Origin: an uncultured Bacteroidota bacterium
GTDB taxonomy: Bacteria > Bacteroidota > Bacteroidia > Chitinophagales > Chitinophagaceae
Assembly: GCA_903865435.1 (NCBI GenBank)
Contig: CAIPJS010000064.1
Coordinates: forward strand, 1-64,000
Length of the DNA stretch: 64,000 nt
Reading direction: 5' to 3'
The translations under genes were made by a program, and so were the position numbers. The notes beneath the pieces are model-generated. The model saw nothing but the letters and a program-made list of their open reading frames with translations, did no database searches and was not told where the DNA came from. This document shows, piece after piece, positions 35,165 through 44,541 of the stretch; the first letter of the stretch is position 1, and every line of letters begins with the position of its first letter.

Positions 35165-36634
35165 TTATTCCCCCCCCTTTTTATTATTTGCATTCACTAA
35201 AAAGTCATTGAATTGCTCTAAGCTTAAATTTTTTGCTATAATTTTTTTATTGCTGTCTAATAAATAAAAAGTAGGTGTTTTAAATACATCATACTGTTGA
35301 CGAATGGTCGTAGGTAGCCCGCCTTTAATTTCTTTGTTTAGATCTTCTTCTGTTTGATACACATTGATCCAGTCTTCTAAATGTTTTTCATTGATAAAAG
35401 CTTTCCAAGCAGTTAATTCTTTAAAATTAATGTTTACCGAAAATACTTTTACTTGAAAATTCTTCCACCCAGCTTTATAAAAGGAATCTAATTTTGGAAT
35501 TTCTATTTTACAATGACTGCAAGTAGGGTCCCAAAAGGCAATAAAAGTATAAGGTGCTTTTACATCATACAAAGAAACTTTTTTATTATCTGTTGTATTC
35601 ACAATCAAGCTAGGCGCGGCTAAGCCCAGTTGATTGGCCATCATGCTGTAAGCCCTTTCGGTGATTGATTTTTTAGAGGCTTCATTTAAAAGTATCGTAT
35701 CTCCTTTGGCAAAAAAGTTTTGAAATAAATTTATAAAAACTTTATCCTGCCCCATATATTCAGGCGTAATGTATTTGTTGGTAAATTTAAAAAGCAAGAA
35801 AGGATAAATTTCTTTACCAGTTTTTGCCACCGTTAGCATGTAATTTATTTCTTCAATAATAGAATCTGGTTCACGAGAAACATAATTTTTGAAATACTCG
35901 TCTAGTTTATCTTCAAAAAAAGGTGTTCTTATTAATCTATTGTCGTTAAAAACTACATTGTCCCAAAAATGATTTTTTATATAATAGTATGGATACAAGG
36001 AATCTGCTTTACCCTTAATCATAGGAATGGCAGGCGCTTCAGGCCTTTGCATCACATTTAATAAGTAACTCATCATAGAGGTAGGATGTGCTGCAATAAA
36101 TGCATTTCTTTTTTCTTTAATCACTTTGTCTTTATTAAGAGAAGCATTTTTGTAAAGGGAAGAGTCTGCTTCATTTTTTGCCCCTTTCAATTGATTTTGT
36201 AAATTATTTAATTGAAAAAATAAAGCATTGATTTCTTTAGAATAATTTTGAAATAAAATATTGTCTGGTGAGCCAGTGATTGTTACTTTATCTAATGCAG
36301 TAGTGTCTGCGCTAATTTTAAAATGTTGCGCTTCATCTATTAAAAAATCAAATAAAATGCTATACTTTGGAGACACCACAAAATAAATACCAGGAGTTAG
36401 TTTTTGTTTGGATTCAAAAACACCTTCGCTTTTTTCATTTAGCAAACAAGAGTCTGCCAGTACTTTGTTTTTACCGTAATTGGTGCCAATATATATTTTG
36501 GTATTTTGATAGGGCTTCATGGTAATAGAAATGCTATGTCCCATTTTGGAATTGACTGCATCGCTAGCAGGTTTTTTGCTTTGCCCAAAAGCAATCAGTG
36601 GAAAACAAAAAAAGATCCATAAAAATATTCTCAT
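35165..36634 (-). CDS. Secreted thioredoxin-fold protein with large N-terminal region
   Basis: A 489-residue periplasmic protein. Residues 1-17 are a signal peptide (ending LIAFGQ). The N-terminal part (about 30-130) resembles DUF4369-like beta domains, and the central part a helical DUF5106-like segment. A C-terminal TlpA-like thioredoxin domain (about 340-485) has the redox motif WDPTCSHCKIEIPKL (CSHC). It probably reduces or isomerises disulfides in exported proteins, perhaps during cytochrome assembly. A run of eight G bases lies right at the 3' end of the coding strand (35170-35177). Confidence 0.85.
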   Translation of the reverse strand: MRIFLWIFFCFPLIAFGQSKKPASDAVNSKMGHSISITMKPYQNTKIYIGTNYGKNKVLADSCLLNEKSEGVFESKQKLTPGIYFVVSPKYSILFDFLIDEAQHFKISADTTALDKVTITGSPDNILFQNYSKEINALFFQLNNLQNQLKGAKNEADSSLYKNASLNKDKVIKEKRNAFIAAHPTSMMSYLLNVMQRPEAPAIPMIKGKADSLYPYYYIKNHFWDNVVFNDNRLIRTPFFEDKLDEYFKNYVSREPDSIIEEINYMLTVAKTGKEIYPFLLFKFTNKYITPEYMGQDKVFINLFQNFFAKGDTILLNEASKKSITERAYSMMANQLGLAAPSLIVNTTDNKKVSLYDVKAPYTFIAFWDPTCSHCKIEIPKLDSFYKAGWKNFQVKVFSVNINFKELTAWKAFINEKHLEDWINVYQTEEDLNKEIKGGLPTTIRQQYDVFKTPTFYLLDSNKKIIAKNLSLEQFNDFLVNANNKKGGE

Positions 36635-36745
36635 AAAAGCTAGGTTTCTTTAATCTTTTAAATAACAAAGTAAAAATAAGAATATAAATAACAAACCAGT
36701 GTAGAATTAGTGGCTCCTTTTAATACAATTTAAAGCATAGCATAG

Positions 36746-36753
36746 TACCTTTG
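36746..36753 (+). promoter_or_regulatory. -7 box of the rRNA methyltransferase gene (leaderless candidate)
   Basis: TACCTTTG matches TAnnTTTG and is followed by five nucleotides and then the GTG start at 36759. The predicted transcription start therefore coincides with the start codon. Confidence 0.5.
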
Positions 36754-36758
36754 CATCA

Positions 36759-38207
36759 GTGAGAAAATTTAAACAAGCCCCTTTATTAGAAAAAGTATTG
36801 ATTGAAGATTATGCCGCCGAGGGAAAGGCCCTGGCGCGTGTAGATGGCAAAGTGATTTTTGTTGAAGGTGCTGTGCCAGGCGATGTGGTAGACATTCAAT
36901 TACAAAAAAACAAATCCGATTGGGGATCGGGTTTTGTAAAGCATTTTCATAGTTATTCTAAAATAAGAGTCACCCCATTTTGTAGTCATTTTGGCGTTTG
37001 CGGAGGATGCCAATGGCAAATGCTTCCCTATGCGCAACAATTGGTTTATAAACACAAACAGGTTGTTGACAATTTAACACGCATTGCAAAAGTCGCATTG
37101 CCGCCTATTCCAGAGATTCTTGGCGCTGAACAAACGCAAGGTTATCGCAACAAAGTAGAATACACTTTTGCTACTGAAAAATTTATACCCTTTACTGAAT
37201 TTAAAGCCATGAAAGCTGCCACTGAGGCAAATCCTAATATGGACCTAGTGCCTAAGGCGCCTGGTGTGGCTGGTTTTCATGCAAGAGGATTTTTTGAAAA
37301 AGTGGTAGAGATAGATACTTGTTATTTACAAGCAGAACCCACCAATGATTTAAGAAAAGCGGTTGTAGCTTTTGCGCTAGAACATAAAATGCCTTTTTAC
37401 AATATTAAATTGCATACTGGGTGGGTGCGCAATATGTTTATACGCAATACGACCAAAGGAGAATGGATGGTGAATGTAGTATTGGGTTATGAAGCTGAAA
37501 AAGAAAGAAAGGCATTGTTTGAAATATTATTAGCCCGCTTCCCACAAATCAGCACCCTATTGTATACCATCAATGGTAAACGAAACGACAGCATGCAAGA
37601 TTTGGTACCTCAAGTGTATTCGGGCACTGGCTATATCACAGAACAGCTTGAGGAATTTCAATTTAAAATAAGTCCAAAATCTTTTTTTCAAACCAATTCA
37701 AAACAAGCTGAAAAACTATATCAAGTAACGCGCAATTTTGCAGAGTTAACTGGCAAGGAAATTGTATATGATTTGTATTGTGGAACAGGGAGTATTGGCA
37801 TATTTTGTAGCCAGCAAGCAAAAAAAATTATTGGTGTAGAGCTGGTGGAAGAAGCCATTGAAGATGCCAAAGAAAATGCGCGTTTGAATCATTTAACAGA
37901 CACTGCTTTTTTTGCTGGCGATGTCATTAAAATTTGTGATGATCAATTTTTTGAAGCACATGGTAAGCCCGATGTCATCATTACAGACCCTCCAAGAGCG
38001 GGCATGCATGAAAAATTAGTACATAAATTATTGGCCATGGAAGCGCCCATCATCGTATATGTAAGTTGCAACCCGGCAACTCAGGCAAGAGACTTATCTT
38101 TATTGAATGAAAAGTATACGGTTACCAAAATACAACCAGTAGATATGTTTCCGCATACCTTGCATATAGAAAATGTGGTACAATTAAAAAGAACCAATTT
38201 ACTGTAA
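36759..38207 (+). CDS. rlmD: 23S rRNA (uracil-5-)-methyltransferase, RumA/RlmD type
   Basis: A 482-residue SAM-dependent enzyme that makes 5-methyluridine in rRNA. It has an N-terminal TRAM domain (about 8-65), an Fe-S cluster site with CSHFGVCGGCQW (near 74-85) plus a later Cys, the SAM-binding YDLYCGTGSIG (near 337-347), DPPRAG and the catalytic Cys in YVSCNPATQARD (near 433-444). The start is GTG; no ATG occurs before the TRAM domain. Bacteroidota RumA-like enzymes may target U747, U1939 or both, so the site is uncertain. It has its own promoter box. Confidence 0.92.
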   Translation: MRKFKQAPLLEKVLIEDYAAEGKALARVDGKVIFVEGAVPGDVVDIQLQKNKSDWGSGFVKHFHSYSKIRVTPFCSHFGVCGGCQWQMLPYAQQLVYKHKQVVDNLTRIAKVALPPIPEILGAEQTQGYRNKVEYTFATEKFIPFTEFKAMKAATEANPNMDLVPKAPGVAGFHARGFFEKVVEIDTCYLQAEPTNDLRKAVVAFALEHKMPFYNIKLHTGWVRNMFIRNTTKGEWMVNVVLGYEAEKERKALFEILLARFPQISTLLYTINGKRNDSMQDLVPQVYSGTGYITEQLEEFQFKISPKSFFQTNSKQAEKLYQVTRNFAELTGKEIVYDLYCGTGSIGIFCSQQAKKIIGVELVEEAIEDAKENARLNHLTDTAFFAGDVIKICDDQFFEAHGKPDVIITDPPRAGMHEKLVHKLLAMEAPIIVYVSCNPATQARDLSLLNEKYTVTKIQPVDMFPHTLHIENVVQLKRTNLL

Positions 38208-38224
38208 ATAGAAAATAAAAAAGA

Positions 38225-39058
38225 ATGACTCAATTTAGGCCAACGCGTTTCGAAGTTTTACCCACTATTATAAAAAATTTATTAATCATCAATGGGTTGG
38301 TTTTTTTGGCACAAAATACTTTTGCTGGTCCAACAAGTTCATTTTCTTTTGAAGATTATTTTGCATTGCATGCATGGCAAAGTAATTTGTATAAGCCATG
38401 GCAAATTATTACCCATATGTTTTTGCATGGCGACTTTGGACATATCTTAGGCAATATGTTTGCCTTATGGATGTTTGGGTCTATTTTAGAAAACGTATGG
38501 GGCCCTAAAAGATTTTTATTGTTTTATTTTTTATGTGGAGTAGGCGCCGCAGTCATTCACTTAGCTATATTATCTTATCAGTTGATTCCGTTAGCCAGTG
38601 AATATGCAAATTTATTAAGATTAAGTAAGAGCAGTGCACCAGGCTTTACAGATGCGGTTTATGCATTTTCAAAAGCACATGATATTCCATTGGCAAGAAT
38701 TTTGTCTGAGAATAAAGTAAGCTTGGACACGCCGGGCTTAGCACCGCAATTGATGGATCTAATTAGTTCCTACTATAATAAAATGCTTAGTACGGCTACC
38801 CTTGGAGCCAGTGGTGCTGTCTTTGGAATTTTAATTGCCTTTGTATATTTATTCCCCAATACCTATATCTATATTTATTTTCTATTCCCGATTAAAGCAA
38901 AATGGTTGGGTATTTTGTATTTTGCTTTTGAGTTGTATAAAGCCATTGAAAATTCTGCTGGCGACAATGTGGCAAGATGGGCGCATGTGGGTGGTGCCAT
39001 TGTGGGCTTTGTATTGGTATATATTTGGAGCAAGCGCAACCGTCACCCCTTTGCTTAA
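38225..39058 (+). CDS. Rhomboid-family intramembrane serine protease
   Basis: A 277-residue membrane protease that cuts proteins within or near the membrane. It has six to seven helices; the first loop region carries the conserved HMFLHGDFGHILGNMFALW (near 61-79), the catalytic Ser sits in GASGAVFG (near 196-203) and the catalytic His in AHVGGAIVGF (near 257-266), so the Ser-His dyad is intact. An insertion of about 60 residues (near 120-185) follows the third helix. The next gene is a second, divergent rhomboid 16 bp downstream. Confidence 0.92.
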   Translation: MTQFRPTRFEVLPTIIKNLLIINGLVFLAQNTFAGPTSSFSFEDYFALHAWQSNLYKPWQIITHMFLHGDFGHILGNMFALWMFGSILENVWGPKRFLLFYFLCGVGAAVIHLAILSYQLIPLASEYANLLRLSKSSAPGFTDAVYAFSKAHDIPLARILSENKVSLDTPGLAPQLMDLISSYYNKMLSTATLGASGAVFGILIAFVYLFPNTYIYIYFLFPIKAKWLGILYFAFELYKAIENSAGDNVARWAHVGGAIVGFVLVYIWSKRNRHPFA

Positions 39059-39074
39059 TTAATAATTATATAAA

Positions 39075-39770
39075 ATGCAAGCTTCAGGTTCAGATAAACC
39101 CATCTTAGGTGCCGATAACAATGCTTTAATTGCATTAATCACTGTTAATTTGGTGGTCTTTACTTTCATTGGGTTTTTGAAAGTAGTTTATTATTTAAGT
39201 AGCATTTCATTAGAGCAGTTTTATATGCAAATTGTACACCCAAGTATTTTATATGCTAATCTTCAAATACTCTTACACCAACCTTGGACCCTATTTACCT
39301 ACAATTGGGTACATGAAGGATTTTGGATTTTATTAACCAATATGATCTGGTTAACCGCTTTTGGGGTAGTGTTGCAGGCAGCCAATTCTAACAAACATTT
39401 ATTTCCTATCTATTTTTATAGTGGCATTCTTGGAGGCTTTGTTTATATATTGTTGGGGGGTAACGCGCCTTTTATGGGAGCAGCTACAAGTGTAATGGCC
39501 ATTGCATTAGCCGCAGTTTTACTTGTACCTAAGCATCGCTTATTACAAAATATAGGCGGCGGCATTCCACTATGGGTATTGGGTTTAGGCTATTTCGTGG
39601 TGCAATGTTTTTCTTTTATGCATCTTGAATGGGCCACAATTATTGCTAGTTTTATAGGCGCAAGCACTGGGGCTATTTATATCATGTTATTAAATAAGGG
39701 GGTTGATTTAGGAAAATGGATGCATCAACTATTACATTTGGTAAACAATAGTTTGGCTCCTAAAAAATAA
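39075..39770 (+). CDS. Rhomboid-like protein lacking the catalytic dyad
   Basis: A 231-residue rhomboid-fold membrane protein in tandem with the active rhomboid. The GxSG motif is replaced by GAATSVMA (near 137-144), where Ala stands in for the catalytic Ser, and the last helix (HLEWATIIASFIGASTGAI) lacks the HxxG His. It therefore looks like a pseudoprotease, perhaps a regulatory or chaperone partner of its neighbour. It has about six membrane helices. It follows the active rhomboid after 16 bp and precedes the EEP gene by 12 bp, so the three probably form an operon. Confidence 0.8.
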   Translation: MQASGSDKPILGADNNALIALITVNLVVFTFIGFLKVVYYLSSISLEQFYMQIVHPSILYANLQILLHQPWTLFTYNWVHEGFWILLTNMIWLTAFGVVLQAANSNKHLFPIYFYSGILGGFVYILLGGNAPFMGAATSVMAIALAAVLLVPKHRLLQNIGGGIPLWVLGLGYFVVQCFSFMHLEWATIIASFIGASTGAIYIMLLNKGVDLGKWMHQLLHLVNNSLAPKK

Positions 39771-39782
39771 GCACTGCTCCTT

Positions 39783-40895
39783 ATGGCAAAAAAATCAAGA
39801 ATAAGAATTGTTGGCAAACTTGTCTTATTCTTATTTAATTTAATAGCAAGTATTTTATTTTTATATCCCTTATTTTTTAAGCCCATTTCTTTTATTTGGG
39901 TGAATGGTTTTTTAGGATTGATGGCTCCTTATTTAATTGCAATTGAAATTTTTTTAATTGTCCTTTGGCTTATCGCAAAGCCTATTGCTGCTTTGTTCCC
40001 ACTACTTAGTTTAATCATTGGATGGAAAATTTGTTGGGTGCTATTTGCTTGGCATCCGGGCATTCCATTTGCACAAAAAAAGAAAGAAAATACTTTAAGA
40101 GTAATTAGTTGGAACGTGAAAGGGTTTAATGGAATGAGCCCAAACAACAATCTAAAATTACGCACCCAGGAAATTGCTTATTCTATTCAAAAATGGGATC
40201 CAGATATTGTTTGCATGCAAGAGTACAATACCAATGAAAGGCCCAATGATATAGCCAATCACACAGCCTACTTTACTAAAAAATTACCCTATTATTATTT
40301 TAGTAAAGATTTTCAGATTGCGGATAATGATTATTTTGCCGGTTCTATCCTTTTCTCAAAATATAAAATTTTACATGCGCAGCGTATTGGTTTTTTGAAT
40401 CAAGAAAGTTTAATTGAAGCAACCATATTAAAAGGAGATGACACCATACAAGTCTTTACTACGCATTTGGCATCTTATCGATTTAAACAGAACGATTTTG
40501 AAGCCATCGATGAATTGAGTATTTCTAGTGAAAAAGCCCTCTATGCAAATAAAGGGGTATTAAAAAAATTACGCAATAGCTTTACAGAAAGAGCGGTACA
40601 AGCAGCAATTGTACAGCAGCAATTGTCAACAAGTATTTATCCCAGCATCATTACGGGCGATTTTAATGATGTACCTAGCTCCTATACCTATCAACTTATT
40701 AAAGGAAATTGGCAGGATGCATTTTTAGAAAAAGGCTTTGGTATTGGAGCTACATTTTTAGGCATATCACCTACTTTAAGAATTGATTATATTTTAGCCA
40801 ACGAGGCCTGGGAAGTTAAGGCATGGGAGTCGATCGATGAAAACTTAAGCGACCACCATATGATTATGGCCGATCTAGTTTTAAAGAAGAATTAA
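39783..40895 (+). CDS. Membrane-anchored endonuclease/exonuclease/phosphatase family protein
   Basis: A 370-residue protein with three hydrophobic helices at the N-terminus (about residues 12-30, 35-55 and 57-85) followed by an EEP domain (about 105-365). Metal and catalytic residues are visible: SWNVKGFN (near 114-121), CMQEYN (near 144-149), THLASY (near 229-234), TGDFNDVPSS (near 289-298) and SDHHMIMADL (near 357-366). It may act on lipids, nucleic acids or phosphodiesters outside the membrane; the family is too broad to choose. It is the last of three tightly spaced genes. Confidence 0.85.
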   Translation: MAKKSRIRIVGKLVLFLFNLIASILFLYPLFFKPISFIWVNGFLGLMAPYLIAIEIFLIVLWLIAKPIAALFPLLSLIIGWKICWVLFAWHPGIPFAQKKKENTLRVISWNVKGFNGMSPNNNLKLRTQEIAYSIQKWDPDIVCMQEYNTNERPNDIANHTAYFTKKLPYYYFSKDFQIADNDYFAGSILFSKYKILHAQRIGFLNQESLIEATILKGDDTIQVFTTHLASYRFKQNDFEAIDELSISSEKALYANKGVLKKLRNSFTERAVQAAIVQQQLSTSIYPSIITGDFNDVPSSYTYQLIKGNWQDAFLEKGFGIGATFLGISPTLRIDYILANEAWEVKAWESIDENLSDHHMIMADLVLKKN

Positions 40896-40916
40896 GCGAG
40901 TTTATTTAAAATAAAA

Positions 40917-40924
40917 TATCTTTG
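40917..40924 (+). promoter_or_regulatory. -7 box of cysS
   Basis: TATCTTTG matches TAnnTTTG and lies 14 nt before the ATG at 40939, predicting a leader of about 8 nt. Confidence 0.5.
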
Positions 40925-40938
40925 AGCCAATACTTATT

Positions 40939-42444
40939 ATGCCACTCAAGCTATACAATTCACTAACCAGACAAAAAGAAGTTTTCGAACCCTTAAATGC
41001 ACCTTATGTGGGGATGTATGTATGTGGTCCTACGGTAAGTGGAGAGAGTCATTTGGGGCATGCAAGGCCATTTATCACTTTTGATGTTTTGTATCGCTAT
41101 CTTTTACATGCAGGCTATAAGGTAAGGTATGTCAGAAACATTACCGATGCAGGACATTTTGAAGAAGAAGGTAAAGTTGCCGAAGATAAAATTGCCAGCA
41201 AAGCCATTTTAGAAAAATTGGAACCCATGGAACTAGTACAAAAGTATACGCATTTGTATCATTTTGCCATGGACCAGTTTAATAATTTACCTCCCAGCAT
41301 TGAACCTACTGCAACTGGACATATCATAGAGCAAATCGAAATGATTAAAAAAATCATTGCAGATGGATTTGCATATGAAGCCAATGGATCGGTTTATTTT
41401 GACGTCATTAAATACAATGATGTGTACGCTAAAAAAAATCAACCCTACGGAATTTTAAGTGGACGTAATTTAGAAGATCAATTAGATACGACCCGTGAAT
41501 TAGAAAATCAAGACGAGAAAAAAAATAAAGTAGATTTTGCTTTATGGAAAAAAGCGCCAGTTGAACACATCATGCGTTGGCAAAGTCCCTGGGGTGAAGG
41601 CTTTCCGGGCTGGCATATTGAATGCTCGGCCATGGCTACAAAATATTTAGGAAAGAAATTTGACATACATGGAGGTGGAATGGATTTACAATTTCCGCAC
41701 CATGAATGTGAAATTGCACAAAGTACGGTATGCAATCATGAAATGCCAGCGCGCTATTGGGTACACAATAATATGATTACCATTAACGGCCGTAAAATGG
41801 GTAAGAGTTACAATAATGTCGTAAAGCTTAGCGAATTGTTTAATGGTACGCATCCTATTCTAACACAGGCCTATAGCCCTATGACTGTAAGATTTTTTAT
41901 TTTACAAAGTCAATACCGTGGCACGCTCGATTTTAGCAATGAAGCCTTGCAAGCTTCTGAAAAAGCATTGCGCCGTTTGATGGATGCATATGAATGGTTA
42001 AAAGCACAAACATTTAATACAGATACGATTGCTAAGGATGTAGATTTAGATACACAACTAAAAACTTGGGTGAATGAATTGCCTGAGTTTATGGAAGATG
42101 ATTTAAACACGGCCAAAGTAGTAGCTAATTTATTTGAAATGGTACCTGTTATCAATTCCTTAAAAGACAAACATATTGCAGTAGATGCAGTCGCAGGTGC
42201 TACTTGGCAATGGATGCAAGCACAGTTGCTTATCTATATAGAGGAAGTATTAGGGATACGCGTAGAGTCTGGTACGAATCGAAAACAATTGAATGGTGTT
42301 GTTCATTTATTAATTGAAATACGCAAAGAAGCCAAAGCAAAAAAAGATTTTGCAACCAGTGATAAAATCCGCAATCAATTAATGGAAATGGGCATTCAGC
42401 TTAAGGATGAAAAAGATGGAGAGGTAAGTTTTACTTTTTCTTAA
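40939..42444 (+). CDS. cysS: Cysteine-tRNA ligase
   Basis: CysS charges tRNA-Cys. The 501-residue class I synthetase shows the zinc-site MYVCGPTV (near 27-34), the HIGH-like SHLGHARPF (near 38-46), [10 protein letters not shown] (near 229-238), [11 protein letters not shown] (near 253-263) and the KMSKS-like [10 protein letters not shown] (near 285-294). The anticodon-binding C-terminal domain covers about 370-500. It has its own promoter box and is convergent with the MerC-like gene. Confidence 0.97.
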   Translation: MPLKLYNSLTRQKEVFEPLNAPYVGMYVCGPTVSGESHLGHARPFITFDVLYRYLLHAGYKVRYVRNITDAGHFEEEGKVAEDKIASKAILEKLEPMELVQKYTHLYHFAMDQFNNLPPSIEPTATGHIIEQIEMIKKIIADGFAYEANGSVYFDVIKYNDVYAKKNQPYGILSGRNLEDQLDTTRELENQDEKKNKVDFALWKKAPVEHIMRWQSPWGEGFPGWHIECSAMATKYLGKKFDIHGGGMDLQFPHHECEIAQSTVCNHEMPARYWVHNNMITINGRKMGKSYNNVVKLSELFNGTHPILTQAYSPMTVRFFILQSQYRGTLDFSNEALQASEKALRRLMDAYEWLKAQTFNTDTIAKDVDLDTQLKTWVNELPEFMEDDLNTAKVVANLFEMVPVINSLKDKHIAVDAVAGATWQWMQAQLLIYIEEVLGIRVESGTNRKQLNGVVHLLIEIRKEAKAKKDFATSDKIRNQLMEMGIQLKDEKDGEVSFTFS

Positions 42445-42465
42445 ACCATCCTATTTTATACAATT

Positions 42466-42861
42466 TTATTGATGATCACAATCGTCTTCGTGTGCATGAT
42501 TGTGAACGCGACAGCTCATGTGGTTGTTGATGTGTGCAAAAATGATTAAAAAGGCAGCAGGGAAAAGCAACCAAAGTTCAATCGATCTAAAAAGCATTCT
42601 ACTTAATATAATTAGAATACCAATCGTAAACAATATCATGGGTCTATAAGAATGATGATGCTTTTTATAACCGTGGTACAAAGAATAAGTACCAATAGCA
42701 AATGAAAGCAAAATCATGCCCAGCTCAAATTGGATATTATGCAATATATTAATGCCCAATAAAGGCAAACTGCTAAAAAATAAAGGCAATAGTGCACAAT
42801 GAATGGCGCAGGCTAAAGAAGCGCCAATCCCAATCGCATCCCAATTCCATTTTTTAAACAT
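42466..42861 (-). CDS. MerC-domain membrane protein
   Basis: A small inner-membrane protein of about 131 residues with four hydrophobic helices, matching the MerC/mercury-resistance-like family common in Bacteroidota. The N-terminal ASLACAIHCALLPLF (near residues 14-28) holds the paired Cys, and the C-terminus is His- and Cys-rich (CRVHNHAHEDDCDHQ), suggesting metal binding, perhaps copper or zinc. I place the start at ATG 42861; the longer frame from TTG 42879 would include a promoter box. It is divergent from the SCO1-like gene, which fits a metal-handling theme. Confidence 0.83.
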   Translation of the reverse strand: MFKKWNWDAIGIGASLACAIHCALLPLFFSSLPLLGINILHNIQFELGMILLSFAIGTYSLYHGYKKHHHSYRPMILFTIGILIILSRMLFRSIELWLLFPAAFLIIFAHINNHMSCRVHNHAHEDDCDHQ

Positions 42862-42865
42862 AGTC

Positions 42866-42873
42866 CAAAGGTA
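42866..42873 (-). promoter_or_regulatory. -7 box of the MerC-like gene (leaderless candidate)
   Basis: TACCTTTG on the minus strand is followed by GACT and the ATG at 42861, the same four-nucleotide spacing as uvrB and the suhB-like gene. It faces a weaker box TACCTTTA (42901-42908) for the divergent SCO1-like gene. Confidence 0.55.
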
Positions 42874-42943
42874 ATTCAAATACGAGCAGAAAAATAATAT
42901 TACCTTTACGGTGTCTTCATTGAACGATTAAATTTTTCTTTTT

Positions 42944-43555
42944 ATGTCAAAAAAACTAGTGGGCTATGTATTGTTTTTTGCCCTATTGCTGGTAGGTTTT
43001 TATTATTTTTTATTTAAAGGAACAGACAATTGGAAAGTGCAATTGCCTATATTAAGTTATGTGCAACCCTTTAGCTTTACCAATCAAGATGGGAATAAAT
43101 TTACCGATAAGGAGCTTTTAAATAAGATAACCGTGGTAGAATATTTTTTTACCACCTGTAAAGGTATCTGCCCCAAGCTCAATACCCATATGAAAGACAT
43201 TTATTCTATTTATAAAAATGAACCCGATTTTCAAATTGTATCCCATACTTGTAATCCAGGAACAGACTCGGCCCCTGTGCTTAAAAAATATGCAGATTCA
43301 TTAGGGGTAAACACAAAAATCTGGGTTTTCTTAACCGGTAGAAAAGACAGTTTATACCAAATGGCTCGAGGTTCTTATTTGTTAGATGATCCAAAAAACA
43401 ATGTAGAAAAAATGGAGGACCAATTTATGCATACTCAATTTTTTGCATTGATAGATAGAAAAGGGAAAGTGCGAGGAAAAATTTACGATGGGTTGAAAGC
43501 CTTAGAAATCGAGCAATTAAAGCAAGACATTTCTAAATTATTAAAAGATAAATAA
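42944..43555 (+). CDS. SCO1/SenC family copper chaperone-like protein
   Basis: SCO proteins deliver copper to, or keep reduced, the CuA site of cytochrome c oxidase. The 203-residue protein has an N-terminal membrane anchor (about residues 6-24) and a thioredoxin fold with the copper-binding TTCKGICPKLN (CxxxC, near 70-80) and the distal His in QFMHTQFFALID (near 163-174). Divergence from the metal-binding MerC-like gene supports a copper role. The epimerase follows after 7 bp. Confidence 0.9.
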   Translation: MSKKLVGYVLFFALLLVGFYYFLFKGTDNWKVQLPILSYVQPFSFTNQDGNKFTDKELLNKITVVEYFFTTCKGICPKLNTHMKDIYSIYKNEPDFQIVSHTCNPGTDSAPVLKKYADSLGVNTKIWVFLTGRKDSLYQMARGSYLLDDPKNNVEKMEDQFMHTQFFALIDRKGKVRGKIYDGLKALEIEQLKQDISKLLKDK

Positions 43556-43562
43556 AAGCTCC

Positions 43563-44540
43563 ATGATATTTGTTACAGGTGCCAGTGGTTTAGTGGGATC
43601 GCATTTAATACAATCTTTATTAGCTAAGAACAAAGCAGTCACAGCCTTGTACAGAAAAGAAATACCTGCATTTGAAGGTGCAGAAAAAGTGAAATGGATG
43701 GCCGGGGATTTATTAGATATTGTTTCTTTAGAGCAAGCCATGGAAGGGGCGCGTCAAGTGTACCACTGTGCAGCCATTGTCTCTTTTGTGCCCAGCCAAG
43801 CGGCCCGCATGATCAAAGCAAATCAAGAAGGCACAGCCAATGTGGTGAATCTATGCATCGAAAAAAAAATTGACAAATTGGTTTTTGTAAGCTCTGTTGC
43901 TGCATTAGGACGTATCAGAGAAGATGTTGCTATTGATGAAACCATGAGTTGGACAGCAGCCACCAGTAATAGTGTGTATGGGCAATCTAAATATTTAGCA
44001 GAGATGGAAGTATGGCGTGGCATGGGAGAGGGATTGAATGTAGCCATCGTGAATCCAGTGATTATTTTTGGCGCTGGAGATTGGACCAAGGGCTCTTCAG
44101 AAATTTTTAAATCGGCTTATGAACAATTTCCTTGGTATACCAATGGTGTGAGTGGTTTTGTAGATGTATTGGATGTAATAGATGCGATGCAATGGTTAAT
44201 GGATAGTCCCATTACTGGACAACGCTATGTAATTAGTGCCGAAAATTTAAGCTATCAAACCGTGTTCACTAAAATTGCGCAAGCATTTAATAAAAGACCT
44301 CCTCATAGAAAAGTAACGCCGCTATTAGCTGCCATTGTTTGGAGATTAGAAGCATTAAAAGGAATGATTACGGGTAAAACACCTTTGCTTACCAAAGAGA
44401 CAGCGGCAACAGCACAAGCTGTGGTTCATTTTAACAATGCAAAATTTTTAGAAGCCTTCCCTAATTTTAAATACCGTGAGATGGATAGTACCATCAACAG
44501 GGTTTGTGCTGAATTAAAAGAGCAACATCATTTAGCCTAA
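43563..44540 (+). CDS. NAD-dependent epimerase/dehydratase (dihydroflavonol reductase-like)
   Basis: A 325-residue extended short-chain dehydrogenase with the cofactor motif TGASGLVGSHL (near 4-14), DLLD near 49, and the catalytic Tyr and Lys in SVYGQSKYLAEME (near 139-151). The DFR-like subgroup includes 3-beta-HSD and sugar epimerases; the substrate is unknown. It is placed after the SCO1-like gene with a 7-bp gap and converges on lpxD with one base between the stops. Confidence 0.85.
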   Translation: MIFVTGASGLVGSHLIQSLLAKNKAVTALYRKEIPAFEGAEKVKWMAGDLLDIVSLEQAMEGARQVYHCAAIVSFVPSQAARMIKANQEGTANVVNLCIEKKIDKLVFVSSVAALGRIREDVAIDETMSWTAATSNSVYGQSKYLAEMEVWRGMGEGLNVAIVNPVIIFGAGDWTKGSSEIFKSAYEQFPWYTNGVSGFVDVLDVIDAMQWLMDSPITGQRYVISAENLSYQTVFTKIAQAFNKRPPHRKVTPLLAAIVWRLEALKGMITGKTPLLTKETAATAQAVVHFNNAKFLEAFPNFKYREMDSTINRVCAELKEQHHLA

Positions 44541-44541
44541 G

